Of a stretch of DNA of 64,000 nucleotides, positions 41,060 through 49,983 are shown one piece after another. The notes beneath the pieces were generated by a model. That model made no database searches. It saw only the letters and a list, made by a program, of their open reading frames with translations, and had not been told where the DNA came from. The position numbers and the translations under genes are program-made. How positions within the stretch are numbered: position 1 is the first letter of the stretch; each line of letters opens with the position of its first letter. Source of the stretch: a virus; IMG/VR virus record IMGVR_UViG_3300049001_000044, positions 124,001 through 188,000 of that record; one strand, written 5' to 3'.

Positions 41060-41529
41060 TTGATCTCTTTCGTCTGCGAGTCGATGGTGATCATCTTCAA
41101 GATGTCGTTACGGTCGGCGACGACGATGTTGTTGGTCGTCTTACCACCATTCGCGTAAGGAATGAACTGGTTAACCTTCTTTCTTTCCACCTTGATCTTC
41201 GCCTTCGAGGTAGCAGCGGCGAGTGCGATGTTTAGATAGGTAGCAGCGACCTCAGCGTTACGTGCGGCGTAGCGAGGCTCGATAATCTCGGTGTAGGCGA
41301 TCTGATTCTGGAAAGTGCTAATTGCGGAGTTGTACACCTCGTCAATCTTCTTCTCAGTCTCAATGTCATCCGCGTCCTTCACGTCTGGCTGCGGCTCAGT
41401 AGGTTGAACGTTGCTAGGTTGGGTGACATCAGTCATTCCATACTCTTGCTCAATATCGAACTCAACACCGCTCGTTGGGTTGAATGAACCTTCTTCGATG
41501 TTGAAGACGTCTTCTAGTGGGTGTTTCAT
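41056..41529 (-). CDS. 16: Terminase small subunit gp16-like
   Basis: 157 residues. An acidic N-terminus, a central helical part (EIIEPRYAARNAEVAATYLN) and the C-terminal NNIVVADRNDILKMI, which aligns with T4 gp16 NATVFMGSPTELMDEI. gp16 recognises DNA and regulates gp17. Normally adjacent to gp17, here separated by 4.2 kb of other genes. Confidence 0.6.
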   Translation of the reverse strand: MKHPLEDVFNIEEGSFNPTSGVEFDIEQEYGMTDVTQPSNVQPTEPQPDVKDADDIETEKKIDEVYNSAISTFQNQIAYTEIIEPRYAARNAEVAATYLNIALAAATSKAKIKVERKKVNQFIPYANGGKTTNNIVVADRNDILKMITIDSQTKEIK

Positions 41530-41540
41530 TTTCTGCTCTC

Positions 41541-42797
41541 TTATTCAAATGGCCATGGGCCCGGTTTTTCGCCGGTTTTTCTCTGTGCTTGGAACTTGGC
41601 GATCTTTTTCTTGATCATTTCCTTGGTGTTCCACAGATCGAAATTTCCTGCTGCGTATCTTGCGAACAGCGCCATGATCTTTTCAAAGGTCTCGTCGCCA
41701 CGTTTGTTGGACATAACCAACTTGTAGTACTTCTTTCGATACTCTTCAACCTCAGCCTTGTTGTCGATGGCCAATGCATATGCTTGCGCGCATCTAGATA
41801 CGGCGTTGATGACCTTGTCTTCCATGGACAGATAGTCACTACCAACGGATCTAAACTCGACGTGACTGCGCTTTAGATTGACTGAGACGTATTTACCCAG
41901 ATCGCGTCTTGATTGTAGCTGGTCAGCGGCGATTCGAGTCACGCCATTACGCATCAACCTCAGTTGCTTCTCAACGAACTCTGGATCGCGGCTAAGTGCG
42001 TCCTTCATGTTCCGGTACATTGACTCGCAGTACCTATTCGTCTCACGACCAAATTCAGCAAGTAGGTGTTCGTCACCCAGGAACAGCACCAGCTTTACCA
42101 TGTCAAGTTTGTTATGACCTTCGCCACTCACGTTAATGTGGAGCCCGCATGACGCGTTCGTCTCTGCGCCATTCTCTTTTAACCACGCGAAGACGTTCTT
42201 CAGAGCAGTTAATCCTTCGCTGATTGAGCTGTAAACAGGGCTAACCATCTCAATGCCAAAGTTGGCCTTTATGCTGTCGTCAGGTTCAAACGTCCACTTG
42301 GTCGATACCTTCGTCGCTTCGTTGTGCTCACCGAAAACAGTTGGCTCTTCTACGTTTAGGTCTTTTGCGAACTTAGCCGCAATCGCTTTAGCAGTGTTGA
42401 TGAACTCAAGGTAGGGGTCATCTGACGCTTCATCGTAACCGTGGGGCAGATCGTACCCGTAAACCTCAGCAAAGTCAGAGAATGAGAAGATGGATTTGCT
42501 GGTCATGTAGGATAAGAAGGTGGTACTAATCTGACCGCGGCTTCCCGCAAGGGATTTCCATCTTTGATAGTCATCATCTAACTTATCGAAGGCGTCATCG
42601 GACATGCTGAAGAAGTTAGCGATGACGTTTGGTGTAATGTCGTAATCAAAGCGCACACCCTTTTTACCAGTGAGTTTCTCAACGTCATCGAAGAATACTT
42701 CCAGTTCGAATCCCACTTGTAGAGGAGATGATGATGCGAAGCTCTTGAGCGCGCTAGGGCTCATCCTAACCTCGTTAAGATAATCTTTGAATTTCAT
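41541..42797 (-). CDS. Amidoligase-like protein with capsid-targeting-like leader
   Basis: 418 residues. Leader MKFKDYLNE. Motifs of the putative amidoligase family are visible: VGFELEVFF (about 28-36), FGIEMVSPVYSS, and CGLHINVSGEG (the GxHxH-like site). This ATP-grasp-like family is predicted to form amide bonds, perhaps modifying proteins or peptidoglycan. Packaging is inferred from the leader and location. Confidence 0.7.
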   Translation of the reverse strand: MKFKDYLNEVRMSPSALKSFASSSPLQVGFELEVFFDDVEKLTGKKGVRFDYDITPNVIANFFSMSDDAFDKLDDDYQRWKSLAGSRGQISTTFLSYMTSKSIFSFSDFAEVYGYDLPHGYDEASDDPYLEFINTAKAIAAKFAKDLNVEEPTVFGEHNEATKVSTKWTFEPDDSIKANFGIEMVSPVYSSISEGLTALKNVFAWLKENGAETNASCGLHINVSGEGHNKLDMVKLVLFLGDEHLLAEFGRETNRYCESMYRNMKDALSRDPEFVEKQLRLMRNGVTRIAADQLQSRRDLGKYVSVNLKRSHVEFRSVGSDYLSMEDKVINAVSRCAQAYALAIDNKAEVEEYRKKYYKLVMSNKRGDETFEKIMALFARYAAGNFDLWNTKEMIKKKIAKFQAQRKTGEKPGPWPFE

Positions 42798-43321
42798 TTC
42801 TTCGCGCCTCTTGTAGTACCGGTAGTCTTTCTAGTACCTGCTGGTTTTTTCGCCTGTTTCGCCTGTTTCTTTGGACCCTGCTTGAAGAGGGACTGTTCAG
42901 TGATGACGCGGAACTTCATGCCGTTCTGACGACAGAAGACCTCAGCGGCTTTCCACTTGGCGATATTTACTGCCAGCGCCATCTTGTCACGATCGCTCTT
43001 TGCCTTTTCAGCCAGCGTCTCTTTCAACGGCTTGACTTCCAACACTTCTTTCTGAATGTTGCCGTCCTTATCCTGATAGACCACGACGAAGTCAGGGAAG
43101 TATCTGGCCGGTTTGAAGCCTGGACGTCCAGTCACAGGGTCAATGACCGGTTTGAGATAAGGAATGACAAGCTCTTCACTACCCCACTTGATGACAGCCT
43201 GTGAACTATCCAGGAACTTCATCATAGCAATTTCCCACGATGAACGGAACATGATGTTCGTTGCATCACCTGCGTATTTCTGCGGATTCTTTGGAACGAA
43301 TCTTCCTTGTGCGAAACCCAT
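42794..43321 (-). CDS. 4: Head completion protein gp4-like
   Basis: 175 residues. MGFAQGRFVPKNPQKYAG, MFRSSWEIAMMKFLD, WGSEELVIPY and FPDFVVVYQD match T4 gp4 (also called gp50), a nuclease-like protein that finishes filled heads. The basic C-terminus (KKPAGTRKTTGTTRGAKK) is an extension. Confidence 0.85.
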   Translation of the reverse strand: MGFAQGRFVPKNPQKYAGDATNIMFRSSWEIAMMKFLDSSQAVIKWGSEELVIPYLKPVIDPVTGRPGFKPARYFPDFVVVYQDKDGNIQKEVLEVKPLKETLAEKAKSDRDKMALAVNIAKWKAAEVFCRQNGMKFRVITEQSLFKQGPKKQAKQAKKPAGTRKTTGTTRGAKK

Positions 43322-44484
43322 TATGCGTATTCTCCATCGTCGCTAGACTCTTGACTTGCCAGCGATTCGACCACGCTTGGTGAGGTGGTGTTGTCAGCTA
43401 AGAAGTTCGTCGATGGTCGAGCGAATGATTGATTTGTTTTTCCTAGTGGATTGACTTTGTTTCCAACCACTGTGTCCTGTACAGAAGATGCACCACCGTC
43501 TGAGATGGTAGTGAAGTTAGGAGTCGCGTAGTCGCGGTACCCCTGATTCAGTGCGCTACCATTTGCGCCACCTTGTGCAGAGCTCCCACCATTACCGTCC
43601 ATCGGAATATCGCCGCCCATAAACAGTGGACCGCCTGTCTCAGTGGTGAAGGCGTTGACGTGATCCATGAAGACAGAGTCGAAGTCAACTGACATCGTGA
43701 TGATGTTGAAGTTGCCGCCGTTCTCATGGTCCATATCGTCGATATCGATGTTGGTGAACTTTGGGTTCATGAAGATGAAGTTCACAACCTTCACCCACGC
43801 CGAAGGAGTCTTTACGTCGCTGTTCCTCTCAACGAAGATTTGGTGGACGGTCATTTCTTCCAAGATGTTCTTCGCATCATTTGGGAGTGGTCCACGCCAT
43901 GCGGTGTTGTTGTCGCTGCCATAATCGAAGCCATAGTCTTCATGCGTCATCGAAGGCATGAACTGTCTGCGAGAGATCGGTTGAATGAGCTGACGGTACA
44001 TGTTGACGAAGCCCAATCCATTATTGCCAACGTCGTCGAAGAATGTCAAGCTAACTTCTCGGTTGCGGATGGACTTCAACACCTTAGTGCGGAAGTTGTA
44101 GAGGTTTACTTCCTCATAGTCGAAGTCGTGTTTAGGACGATCAACGTGGCGAACGATGAAAGTGAGATTCTCTTGGAGCTGCTTCACCGGATAACCCATC
44201 GACTCGGCGTAGGCGATGATAGCTGGGTTGAACTTGAAGCTCACCTTGAACATGAACTTCAGCTTAGGATTGAATGCTACGTTGTTCTTGATCAGATCAT
44301 GAGCGTAGTCAGACGAAATCCATTCCGAAGGAGCGCCTTCTGATTGTGATGCGGTGGATGCTTTGGAGGTCGAGCCAAAAGACATCTTCTTGTCTTGCCC
44401 GCTAACAGCGGCGCCGAATTTGTCAAGCGCGTTCTTCTCCAAATTGACACCCGATGGGATCATTTTTGAAATATCTTTTGGCAC
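43321..44484 (-). CDS. Virion structural protein, tail-tube-like fold candidate
   Basis: 387 residues. Segments such as FKVSFKFNPA, HDFDYEEVNLYNFRTKVLKS and SLTFFDDVGN match structural proteins of T4-like phages with the tube/gp54-type fold. The C-terminal 120 residues are Gly/Asn/Ser-rich. Position next to gp4 and gp19 suits a tail or baseplate part. Exact T4 equivalent uncertain. Late promoter upstream. Confidence 0.6.
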   Translation of the reverse strand: MPKDISKMIPSGVNLEKNALDKFGAAVSGQDKKMSFGSTSKASTASQSEGAPSEWISSDYAHDLIKNNVAFNPKLKFMFKVSFKFNPAIIAYAESMGYPVKQLQENLTFIVRHVDRPKHDFDYEEVNLYNFRTKVLKSIRNREVSLTFFDDVGNNGLGFVNMYRQLIQPISRRQFMPSMTHEDYGFDYGSDNNTAWRGPLPNDAKNILEEMTVHQIFVERNSDVKTPSAWVKVVNFIFMNPKFTNIDIDDMDHENGGNFNIITMSVDFDSVFMDHVNAFTTETGGPLFMGGDIPMDGNGGSSAQGGANGSALNQGYRDYATPNFTTISDGGASSVQDTVVGNKVNPLGKTNQSFARPSTNFLADNTTSPSVVESLASQESSDDGEYA

Positions 44485-44511
44485 GATTATTGTCCAGGTG
44501 GTTGTACGGTT

Positions 44512-44519
44512 TATTTATG
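44512..44519 (-). promoter_or_regulatory. T4-type late promoter
   Basis: Minus strand CATAAATA, 28 nt before the gene starting at 44484. Confidence 0.65.
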
Positions 44520-44540
44520 AAGCCGGACGGCGCGCAAAAG

Positions 44541-44561
44541 AAAGGGAGCCCGAAGGCTCCC
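44541..44561 (-). terminator. Intrinsic terminator
   Basis: GGGAGCC stem, TTCG loop, TTTCTTTTG tail on the minus strand, after the gene ending at 44580. Confidence 0.85.
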
Positions 44562-44579
44562 ACGTTCAGCTAGCTTGTA

Positions 44580-44837
44580 TTAAGCTGCTTCGTCGGTCTT
44601 TGGTGCGTCTTCAGCTGGAGCTGGAGTTTCGACAGGCGCTTCCACCTTCTCTTCAACTACGGGCTCAACTACTGCTTCGACTTCCTTAACGACTTCTTCT
44701 ACCTTTTCGACAACTTCGTCGACGACGTGCTTCACTTCTTCAGCGACGTGTTGAACAGCGTGAGCTGCCTCCACGACGAAGTCAAGCTTGACGCCTGGCA
44801 GAGAGGCTAACATGCGGAGGTAATCTGCTTGCTTCAT
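44580..44837 (-). CDS. Acidic low-complexity protein
   Basis: 85 residues. After a short N-terminal helix the protein is a Val/Glu/Lys repeat (VEKVEEVVKEVEAVVEPVVE) and a Pro/Ala/Asp tail. It may form a helix or a disordered spacer. Lies directly downstream of the tail tube gene. Confidence 0.65.
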   Translation of the reverse strand: MKQADYLRMLASLPGVKLDFVVEAAHAVQHVAEEVKHVVDEVVEKVEEVVKEVEAVVEPVVEEKVEAPVETPAPAEDAPKTDEAA

Positions 44838-44838
44838 A

Positions 44839-45429
44839 TTACAGGTTACCGTTCAGTGCAGTGCCGTATCCAGCACCCATCAGTTCTTGACGTGCGTGGT
44901 CGTAGCGGATGGAAAGGGTGATAGTTGCTGCGTCAGAAGCCGAGTAGTCCAGATCACCGTAGTCCGCAGACACGATGAAGCAGCCTTCAAGACGCCATTC
45001 TTCAACAACACCTTCGTTACCGTCCAGCTGTTGCAGGATAGTACCGAATTTGTAATCAGAACCAGTAGCACCAGCATTCAGCCAGTCGCCTGGAAGATCG
45101 CCACCGATCAGGCGCTGCTGAGTTTCAAGTTGACCTTGAACTGCAGCCGAGGCCAGACCAGTAATGTCGTCTTCGAGGGTCAGAGAGACTGGATCCCAAG
45201 TGTGCTTACCAGCAATGTACGCCACCGAGTTGTAGCGGTGGATTGGAACTTCTTCAAACGAAAGATTCGGGCGAGTGATAGTCGTGGCCTGACGAGTCAG
45301 TTCACGCGAGCTCGCCGATGGAACGAGGCGTGCGAGACCAACGAAGGTCACCTGCCAGCGGTGCTTTTGCTTTGGATGCAGGATACCAAATCCCGCTCCA
45401 GGAATACCCATCTGCGATAGAGTAGCCAT
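44839..45429 (-). CDS. 19: Tail tube protein gp19
   Basis: 196 residues. ITRPNLSFEEVPIHRYNSV followed by AYIAGKHTWDPVSLTLEDDI is the characteristic tail tube signature. Hexameric rings of this protein form the tube inside the sheath. Late promoter at 45487. Confidence 0.93.
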   Translation of the reverse strand: MATLSQMGIPGAGFGILHPKQKHRWQVTFVGLARLVPSASSRELTRQATTITRPNLSFEEVPIHRYNSVAYIAGKHTWDPVSLTLEDDITGLASAAVQGQLETQQRLIGGDLPGDWLNAGATGSDYKFGTILQQLDGNEGVVEEWRLEGCFIVSADYGDLDYSASDAATITLSIRYDHARQELMGAGYGTALNGNL

Positions 45430-45486
45430 GTTTTCTCCTTAGTACTAACTAAAAGTGGTGTCAGGTCACCGGTTGTCTACGAGACT

Positions 45487-45494
45487 TATTTATT
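45487..45494 (-). promoter_or_regulatory. T4-type late promoter of the tail tube gene
   Basis: Minus strand AATAAATA, about 58 nt before the gp19 ATG. Confidence 0.6.
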
Positions 45495-45531
45495 CAACCC
45501 CGCAGTTTACCGGTGCCGGTTCTTGTGTTAC

Positions 45532-46392
45532 CTAAATCTCATCTGCGCTCTTGATCTGTTTCATCAACCAATCATAGCGCTCTTGACGGTTGAAGTGCGT
45601 ACCTTTCAACCCAGCCTTTTCCATCTCTTCCTGCACCATTGAATATGGGACCATGTAGTATCCGTCAGTGCGATAGAAGAGGATCTCATGACCGCTCTTC
45701 ACAGCTGCTTCCAAGTCTTCATTGTCTAGGTAGAGGGTGTCAAAGGCGTTGTGGAGAGATTGGACCAATTTGCCATAGGCGTTCTTTACCTGAGACCACA
45801 TTGCTGCGGGTGGTTGGTTGGAGATCGTCTGTAGCGTCATATCCTCACCCGCGTCATTACGATTTGCAACCCATGTTGCGGGTGTCATCTCATACGAGAT
45901 GTCTTGGAAAAGTTGACCTATGCTCCCTGCATCGGGCTTTGGAGCGTCATTCATCCTTTTAAACTCTGCCCCGATCTGTTGCATGATCTGTCCTTCTTCA
46001 TCATAGGAGTCAGTGATGTCCGTTGACCATCCATATTTGAAGTCGCCTACTGGGAAAAAGAATCCTAACTCTCCATACTCTGATGTCATGGCGGCGTTGC
46101 CTGACGCGAACACAGTTCTAGTACGCACAGATGGGACCTTGCGGGCAAGCTGATATCCTGCGTTGAAGACAAAGTTGAATGCCTTGCCAGAGTCACGAGG
46201 TGGTCGCTCAGTGGGATGAGGGGTGAACCCTGCTCTCATGTACCGTGCAGACACTCCACGAAAAATTGGAGCAGTGGGGTTGGCGTGCAAGTAGGGCTTG
46301 CATCGATACTTGATGTCCTCGCACACTTGTCGGAAGTTCAGTCCAAGTGCTGGACGATCGTCTTGTTCTAAGATGAAGTCTTTGAATCTCAT
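45532..46392 (-). CDS. Packaged ADP-ribosyltransferase-like protein
   Basis: 286 residues. Leader MRFKDFILEQ. IFRGV (about 44-48), RPPRDSGKAFNF, RTRTVFASGN, SEYGELGFFFPVGDF, and later KSGHEILFYRTDGYYMVP. The Arg (RG), the ASG/S-T-G site and a late Glu match the R-S-E class. Closest relatives here are 46389 and 38373. Between gp19 and gp18. Confidence 0.6.
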   Translation of the reverse strand: MRFKDFILEQDDRPALGLNFRQVCEDIKYRCKPYLHANPTAPIFRGVSARYMRAGFTPHPTERPPRDSGKAFNFVFNAGYQLARKVPSVRTRTVFASGNAAMTSEYGELGFFFPVGDFKYGWSTDITDSYDEEGQIMQQIGAEFKRMNDAPKPDAGSIGQLFQDISYEMTPATWVANRNDAGEDMTLQTISNQPPAAMWSQVKNAYGKLVQSLHNAFDTLYLDNEDLEAAVKSGHEILFYRTDGYYMVPYSMVQEEMEKAGLKGTHFNRQERYDWLMKQIKSADEI

Positions 46393-47168
46393 TGGAATAG
46401 CATGCCTTTCAAAGCATTGAATTTGTCTAATGCGGTTTTGCCTGGGATGTCTGACGCTGGAATCATGTAGTAGCCGTCTGACTTGGTGATCATGATCTCG
46501 TTTCCTGATTCGATAGCCCTACCTAGATCATCATTTCGGTAGTAGTCTTGGAATGTTTCCTTACAAGCAGCCACCAGAGCCTCACTGGTCACTCCCAACT
46601 CTTTCTGAATAGTTGCATTAGCCTTACCATTGAGAATGTCTCTGGACCACACTCCCTTGACCCAGAGCTTTTGCCAGACCTCTCGACCCATTCGAATGTC
46701 GTCATTGTCTGTTGGATGTTCCACGTCTGGCTTGAAGCCATGCTGTATCAGATTTCTAACGATGCTGCGGTAGAAGTAGTAGTCAAAATCCAGCACATCG
46801 CCAATAGTGCGTGACCAGTAGAATTCGAACTCACCCTTAGGAAATACGAAGGATAGATCCCCATAGACGCGTGCATTCTTTTCATCACCAGTTGCAAAGA
46901 CCGTCTTAGTCCGAACATCTTGTATGCCGAAGGCAGCAATGAACCCTACGTCAAACATGAAGTTGAAAAGTGGGGTAGTGTCTCTAGGATGGCGATTTGT
47001 TGGGCGCTCATAGTAACCGCGTTGCGCTCCGTGAAAACCACGCATCATACCTTTTCGCTCATGCTCGATTTGAGAGAGGTATGGTTGGCAATCTTTCTTA
47101 ATCTCTGCGACAATCTCTTCCAGGTTTCGGAAGGTTTGGTTCTCTTGTAGGAATGTTTTGAATCTCAT
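46389..47168 (-). CDS. Packaged ADP-ribosyltransferase-like protein
   Basis: 259 residues from ATG 47168 (leader MRFKTFLQEN), with GGAG upstream. MMRGFHGAQ, NRHPRDTTPLFNF, RTKTVFATGD, RVYGDLSFVFPKGEF and SGNEIMITKSDGYYMIP parallel 45532. Paralogue pair, coupled by overlap. Confidence 0.6.
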   Translation of the reverse strand: MRFKTFLQENQTFRNLEEIVAEIKKDCQPYLSQIEHERKGMMRGFHGAQRGYYERPTNRHPRDTTPLFNFMFDVGFIAAFGIQDVRTKTVFATGDEKNARVYGDLSFVFPKGEFEFYWSRTIGDVLDFDYYFYRSIVRNLIQHGFKPDVEHPTDNDDIRMGREVWQKLWVKGVWSRDILNGKANATIQKELGVTSEALVAACKETFQDYYRNDDLGRAIESGNEIMITKSDGYYMIPASDIPGKTALDKFNALKGMLFQ

Positions 47169-47189
47169 TATGTGCTCCATGCGATGGGG

Positions 47190-47197
47190 TATTTATG
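47190..47197 (-). promoter_or_regulatory. T4-type late promoter
   Basis: Minus strand CATAAATA, 22 nt before the ATG at 47168. Confidence 0.65.
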
Positions 47198-47222
47198 TGA
47201 TCGCCCGGGCGCCGCGCAAAAG

Positions 47223-47244
47223 AAAGGAGCCCGAAGGCTCCTTT
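47223..47244 (-). terminator. Intrinsic terminator
   Basis: AAAGGAGCC stem, TTCG loop, TTCTTTTG tail on the minus strand, after the sheath gene. Confidence 0.85.
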
Positions 47245-47261
47245 CAGCTTCAAAACTTTGA

Positions 47262-49121
47262 TTACTTCATCGATGCGCCGGTAGACAGCACGCGCATTGG
47301 GATGTAGATGAATTCAGCCGCTTTGACTGGCTTGATTGCAACGTCCAGGTACAGCTCGTTGTTCTCAATGCGTTGTGGGGTGTTGTTCGACTCATCGCAC
47401 AGGGTGACGAAGTCGTACAGACCGCGCTTAGCCAACACGTCGTTCAGCAAACCATCCGCTGCCGACTTGAGGTTGTCACGAGTGATCTTGTCGTTAGGTT
47501 CGAAGACGAATGGGAATGCGCCTTTACGCAATGCGCGCTTCAGGTACATAACCAGACGAACAACGTTCACGCGGTCCAGAGCCGAAGCGCCTGGTGCGGA
47601 AGTCTTCTGACCCCAGATCAACAGACCTTGTCCTGGGAAGAACACGATCGGGTTGACGTTCTTACCGAACTCATACAGGTTATCGCGCTGACCCTGGGAG
47701 AGATTGCTCTCAACGAAGGTGGTTGCGGTACCGAGGGTGCCAGATACGAAGCCAACGGTTTGGATGCCAGTTACGACACCGCGACGTGCACCTGCTGGAG
47801 CGAACCATACGTACGACTGGTTGTCGCTGTAAGCGTAAGTGCGGAGTGCGATACCCGAAGGTGCGCAGACAACGTTACGGCCATCGAGGTTGGAAGCCAG
47901 ACCCCATGGGAAGTAGTACGCGACGTCATTCGACGAGACACGCTCAGAGGTCATCGACCAAACTGCGGTCTGCTCAGGGGTCTTGTTGACTGGAGTGTCA
48001 GCGATTACGAATGCTTCTTCGTTCACGTCTACGGACAGAGCGACGAGGTCATCAACAACTTCTGGGAAGCCAGGAGCAACGATGAGGTTGTACTCGTACA
48101 TTTCCGAACGTACTTCGGTGTTCGAATTGATTTCTGCTGCAAGAGCAGTTGCGATTGCTACACGCTTAGCTGCATCGTTCGCGCCCAGTGGGTTGAACAG
48201 ATTCACAGGCTGCAGGGTGAAGCGGAACATATCACCAGCTGCGAAAGCGACATCGCCCGCATTGATGAGGAAGTTCACGTAGTTGTTGTCGTAAGGAACA
48301 CCAACCAGACCATTCGAGGTTTGACCAGATGCCGAACCGCTGACTTCGTAATCAGTGTCAGAGATAAAGGTGATAGTCCAAGTCTCGTTTGCAACAGGCG
48401 AGGAAGCCAGGAGCGAAGAGTCAGGAAGGATGTTGACCATCTTACCGTTACCAATGCGCTCGAGTTCTTCGGAGGTGTACACCAGATCGAACTGGAAGTA
48501 GTCGTCCTCGTTGAATGGAACCGAACCTTCAGTGATGGTGAAGTTGACCTTCGTCGAAATGAAGTCTGCGTCAAGGCTGCCGGTACCGATGATACCCGAA
48601 ACAGAACCAACGACGGTGTAATTCGTGGAGCTAGTGAATACAACGCTGATTGTTTCTGGACGAACGAATGCCGATGCTGCGACGATGTGACCGATCGTAC
48701 CATTGCCGATACCGAACAGAACTGCATCGGACGCAACAGGGGTACCAACGCCGACGAACTGTTCAGTTGCATCAGTGAGGTCCACGTTTGCGCGAACGAC
48801 GTATGCACGGTTACCAACGCTAATGAACTGATTCAGAGCCATCAAACCGTATTCATTGCGAGCATCACCGTGGAACTCGTTGCCACCGGAGTCTTTCCAG
48901 AAGTAAGGAACACCGTAGAGCGATACCGACTGACCAAGAGAGGTCACGGTTCGGACTACCGAGTGTTCGTTTGTGCCAGCCGCAGGTGTTACACCATTTG
49001 GCTGAAGCTTGCCCTTACGGGTTGCCACGAAAAAAAGTGGCACGGTTGGGGCTGATGCTGGGATGTAGAACGAATCGTCTACGACGGTTACGCTTACACC
49101 TGCGCTAACTAGCGAAGCCAT
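47262..49121 (-). CDS. 18: Tail sheath protein gp18
   Basis: 619 residues. The N-terminus (SLVSAGVSVTVVDDSFYIP followed by ASAPTVPLFFVAT) and the C-terminal contractile core, with RVNVVRLVMYLKRALRKGA and ENNELYLDVAIKPVKAAEF, match T4 sheath proteins. A large inserted middle (about 120-310) has internal repeat-like units with GSVSGIIGTGSLD and GSASGQTSNGLV. Contraction drives the tube through the cell envelope. Confidence 0.93.
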   Translation of the reverse strand: MASLVSAGVSVTVVDDSFYIPASAPTVPLFFVATRKGKLQPNGVTPAAGTNEHSVVRTVTSLGQSVSLYGVPYFWKDSGGNEFHGDARNEYGLMALNQFISVGNRAYVVRANVDLTDATEQFVGVGTPVASDAVLFGIGNGTIGHIVAASAFVRPETISVVFTSSTNYTVVGSVSGIIGTGSLDADFISTKVNFTITEGSVPFNEDDYFQFDLVYTSEELERIGNGKMVNILPDSSLLASSPVANETWTITFISDTDYEVSGSASGQTSNGLVGVPYDNNYVNFLINAGDVAFAAGDMFRFTLQPVNLFNPLGANDAAKRVAIATALAAEINSNTEVRSEMYEYNLIVAPGFPEVVDDLVALSVDVNEEAFVIADTPVNKTPEQTAVWSMTSERVSSNDVAYYFPWGLASNLDGRNVVCAPSGIALRTYAYSDNQSYVWFAPAGARRGVVTGIQTVGFVSGTLGTATTFVESNLSQGQRDNLYEFGKNVNPIVFFPGQGLLIWGQKTSAPGASALDRVNVVRLVMYLKRALRKGAFPFVFEPNDKITRDNLKSAADGLLNDVLAKRGLYDFVTLCDESNNTPQRIENNELYLDVAIKPVKAAEFIYIPMRVLSTGASMK

Positions 49122-49182
49122 GTTATTCTCCTTGTCTTAAATTTTGCCGGTTCTATCATGTCACGCCGGCTGATGACCTACC

Positions 49183-49190
49183 TATTTATG
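49183..49190 (-). promoter_or_regulatory. T4-type late promoter of the sheath gene
   Basis: Minus strand CATAAATA, about 62 nt before the gp18 ATG. Confidence 0.65.
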
Positions 49191-49233
49191 AGATGGTCGG
49201 GTTCCAGTTGCAGAAAAATCAAAGTTTGGACAC

Positions 49234-49983
49234 TCATTCCTTCGTCCCATCGATTACGGTCTGGCCATATTTAGTCGTGAACGGGATCATGTCGCCGTTT
49301 TCGTCGAACTCACCAACGCTAAATCCTGCGAGGTCACCAATCGTGATGAAGATCTTCTTCACCATGTCTTCCTTCACGTCGACAGGGCCAGCAATGAAGA
49401 TAGGGATTTCGAAGGAGAGGGTCCACGAAATGACGCGACGGTCGGTACCGGATGGATAGTTCTCTTCATTCGACAATCCTATCAGCTCGACACGAGTCAG
49501 CTTGGTCCAGTCGAATGCTGCGTCAGACGTTTGGATCTGCAAGTCAGGATCGAACAGCATCAGGATCTGTTCAAGGATCTGATGGCTTTGCTGCGTGTTA
49601 CTTGCACAGATAGTTAGGTCGACTGCCATCACATACTGGATTGGCATGACCCTAGTCACTACCTTCAAGTCTTGCGGGTAGACACCACCGGCTGGTAGGA
49701 AGGTCTTCTTGTCGACGACGCCGATACCCTTACGCACCGGCGAAAGAGACAGGCCTGTCATGTTCGCAGCCATTGCAGGAAGCGAGAAGGGTTTGTTCTG
49801 AGTGTTGCCTGCATTGATCGCAGCAACGACTCTGTCTCTGCTACCGATCACGATAGGGACAGTGATGAATTCTGGCTCGTCGCACTCACCCTTACCAGTC
49901 TGCACCTTCATACCAGCGAAGATGTTGCAGAATTGTAGGAGGTAGGAGCGGAGTTGTCCGTCGTAATAATAGAAATCCATCAT
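49234..49983 (-). CDS. 15: Tail completion/sheath stabiliser gp15
   Basis: 249 residues. MMDFYYYDGQLRSYLLQFCN, FITVPIVIGSRDRVVAAINA and RRVISWTLSFEIPIFIAGPVD resemble T4 gp15 (FYNSSFRRY ... VPITYASKE ... RRRIEWSLTFEV). It caps the tail terminus and binds the neck. Confidence 0.85.
   Translation of the reverse strand: MMDFYYYDGQLRSYLLQFCNIFAGMKVQTGKGECDEPEFITVPIVIGSRDRVVAAINAGNTQNKPFSLPAMAANMTGLSLSPVRKGIGVVDKKTFLPAGGVYPQDLKVVTRVMPIQYVMAVDLTICASNTQQSHQILEQILMLFDPDLQIQTSDAAFDWTKLTRVELIGLSNEENYPSGTDRRVISWTLSFEIPIFIAGPVDVKEDMVKKIFITIGDLAGFSVGEFDENGDMIPFTTKYGQTVIDGTKE

Noticed and set aside
47373-49055. Long plus-strand open frame opposite the sheath gene
   Set aside because: It mirrors the well-supported gp18 on the minus strand, has no family resemblance, and results from codon bias of the real gene.
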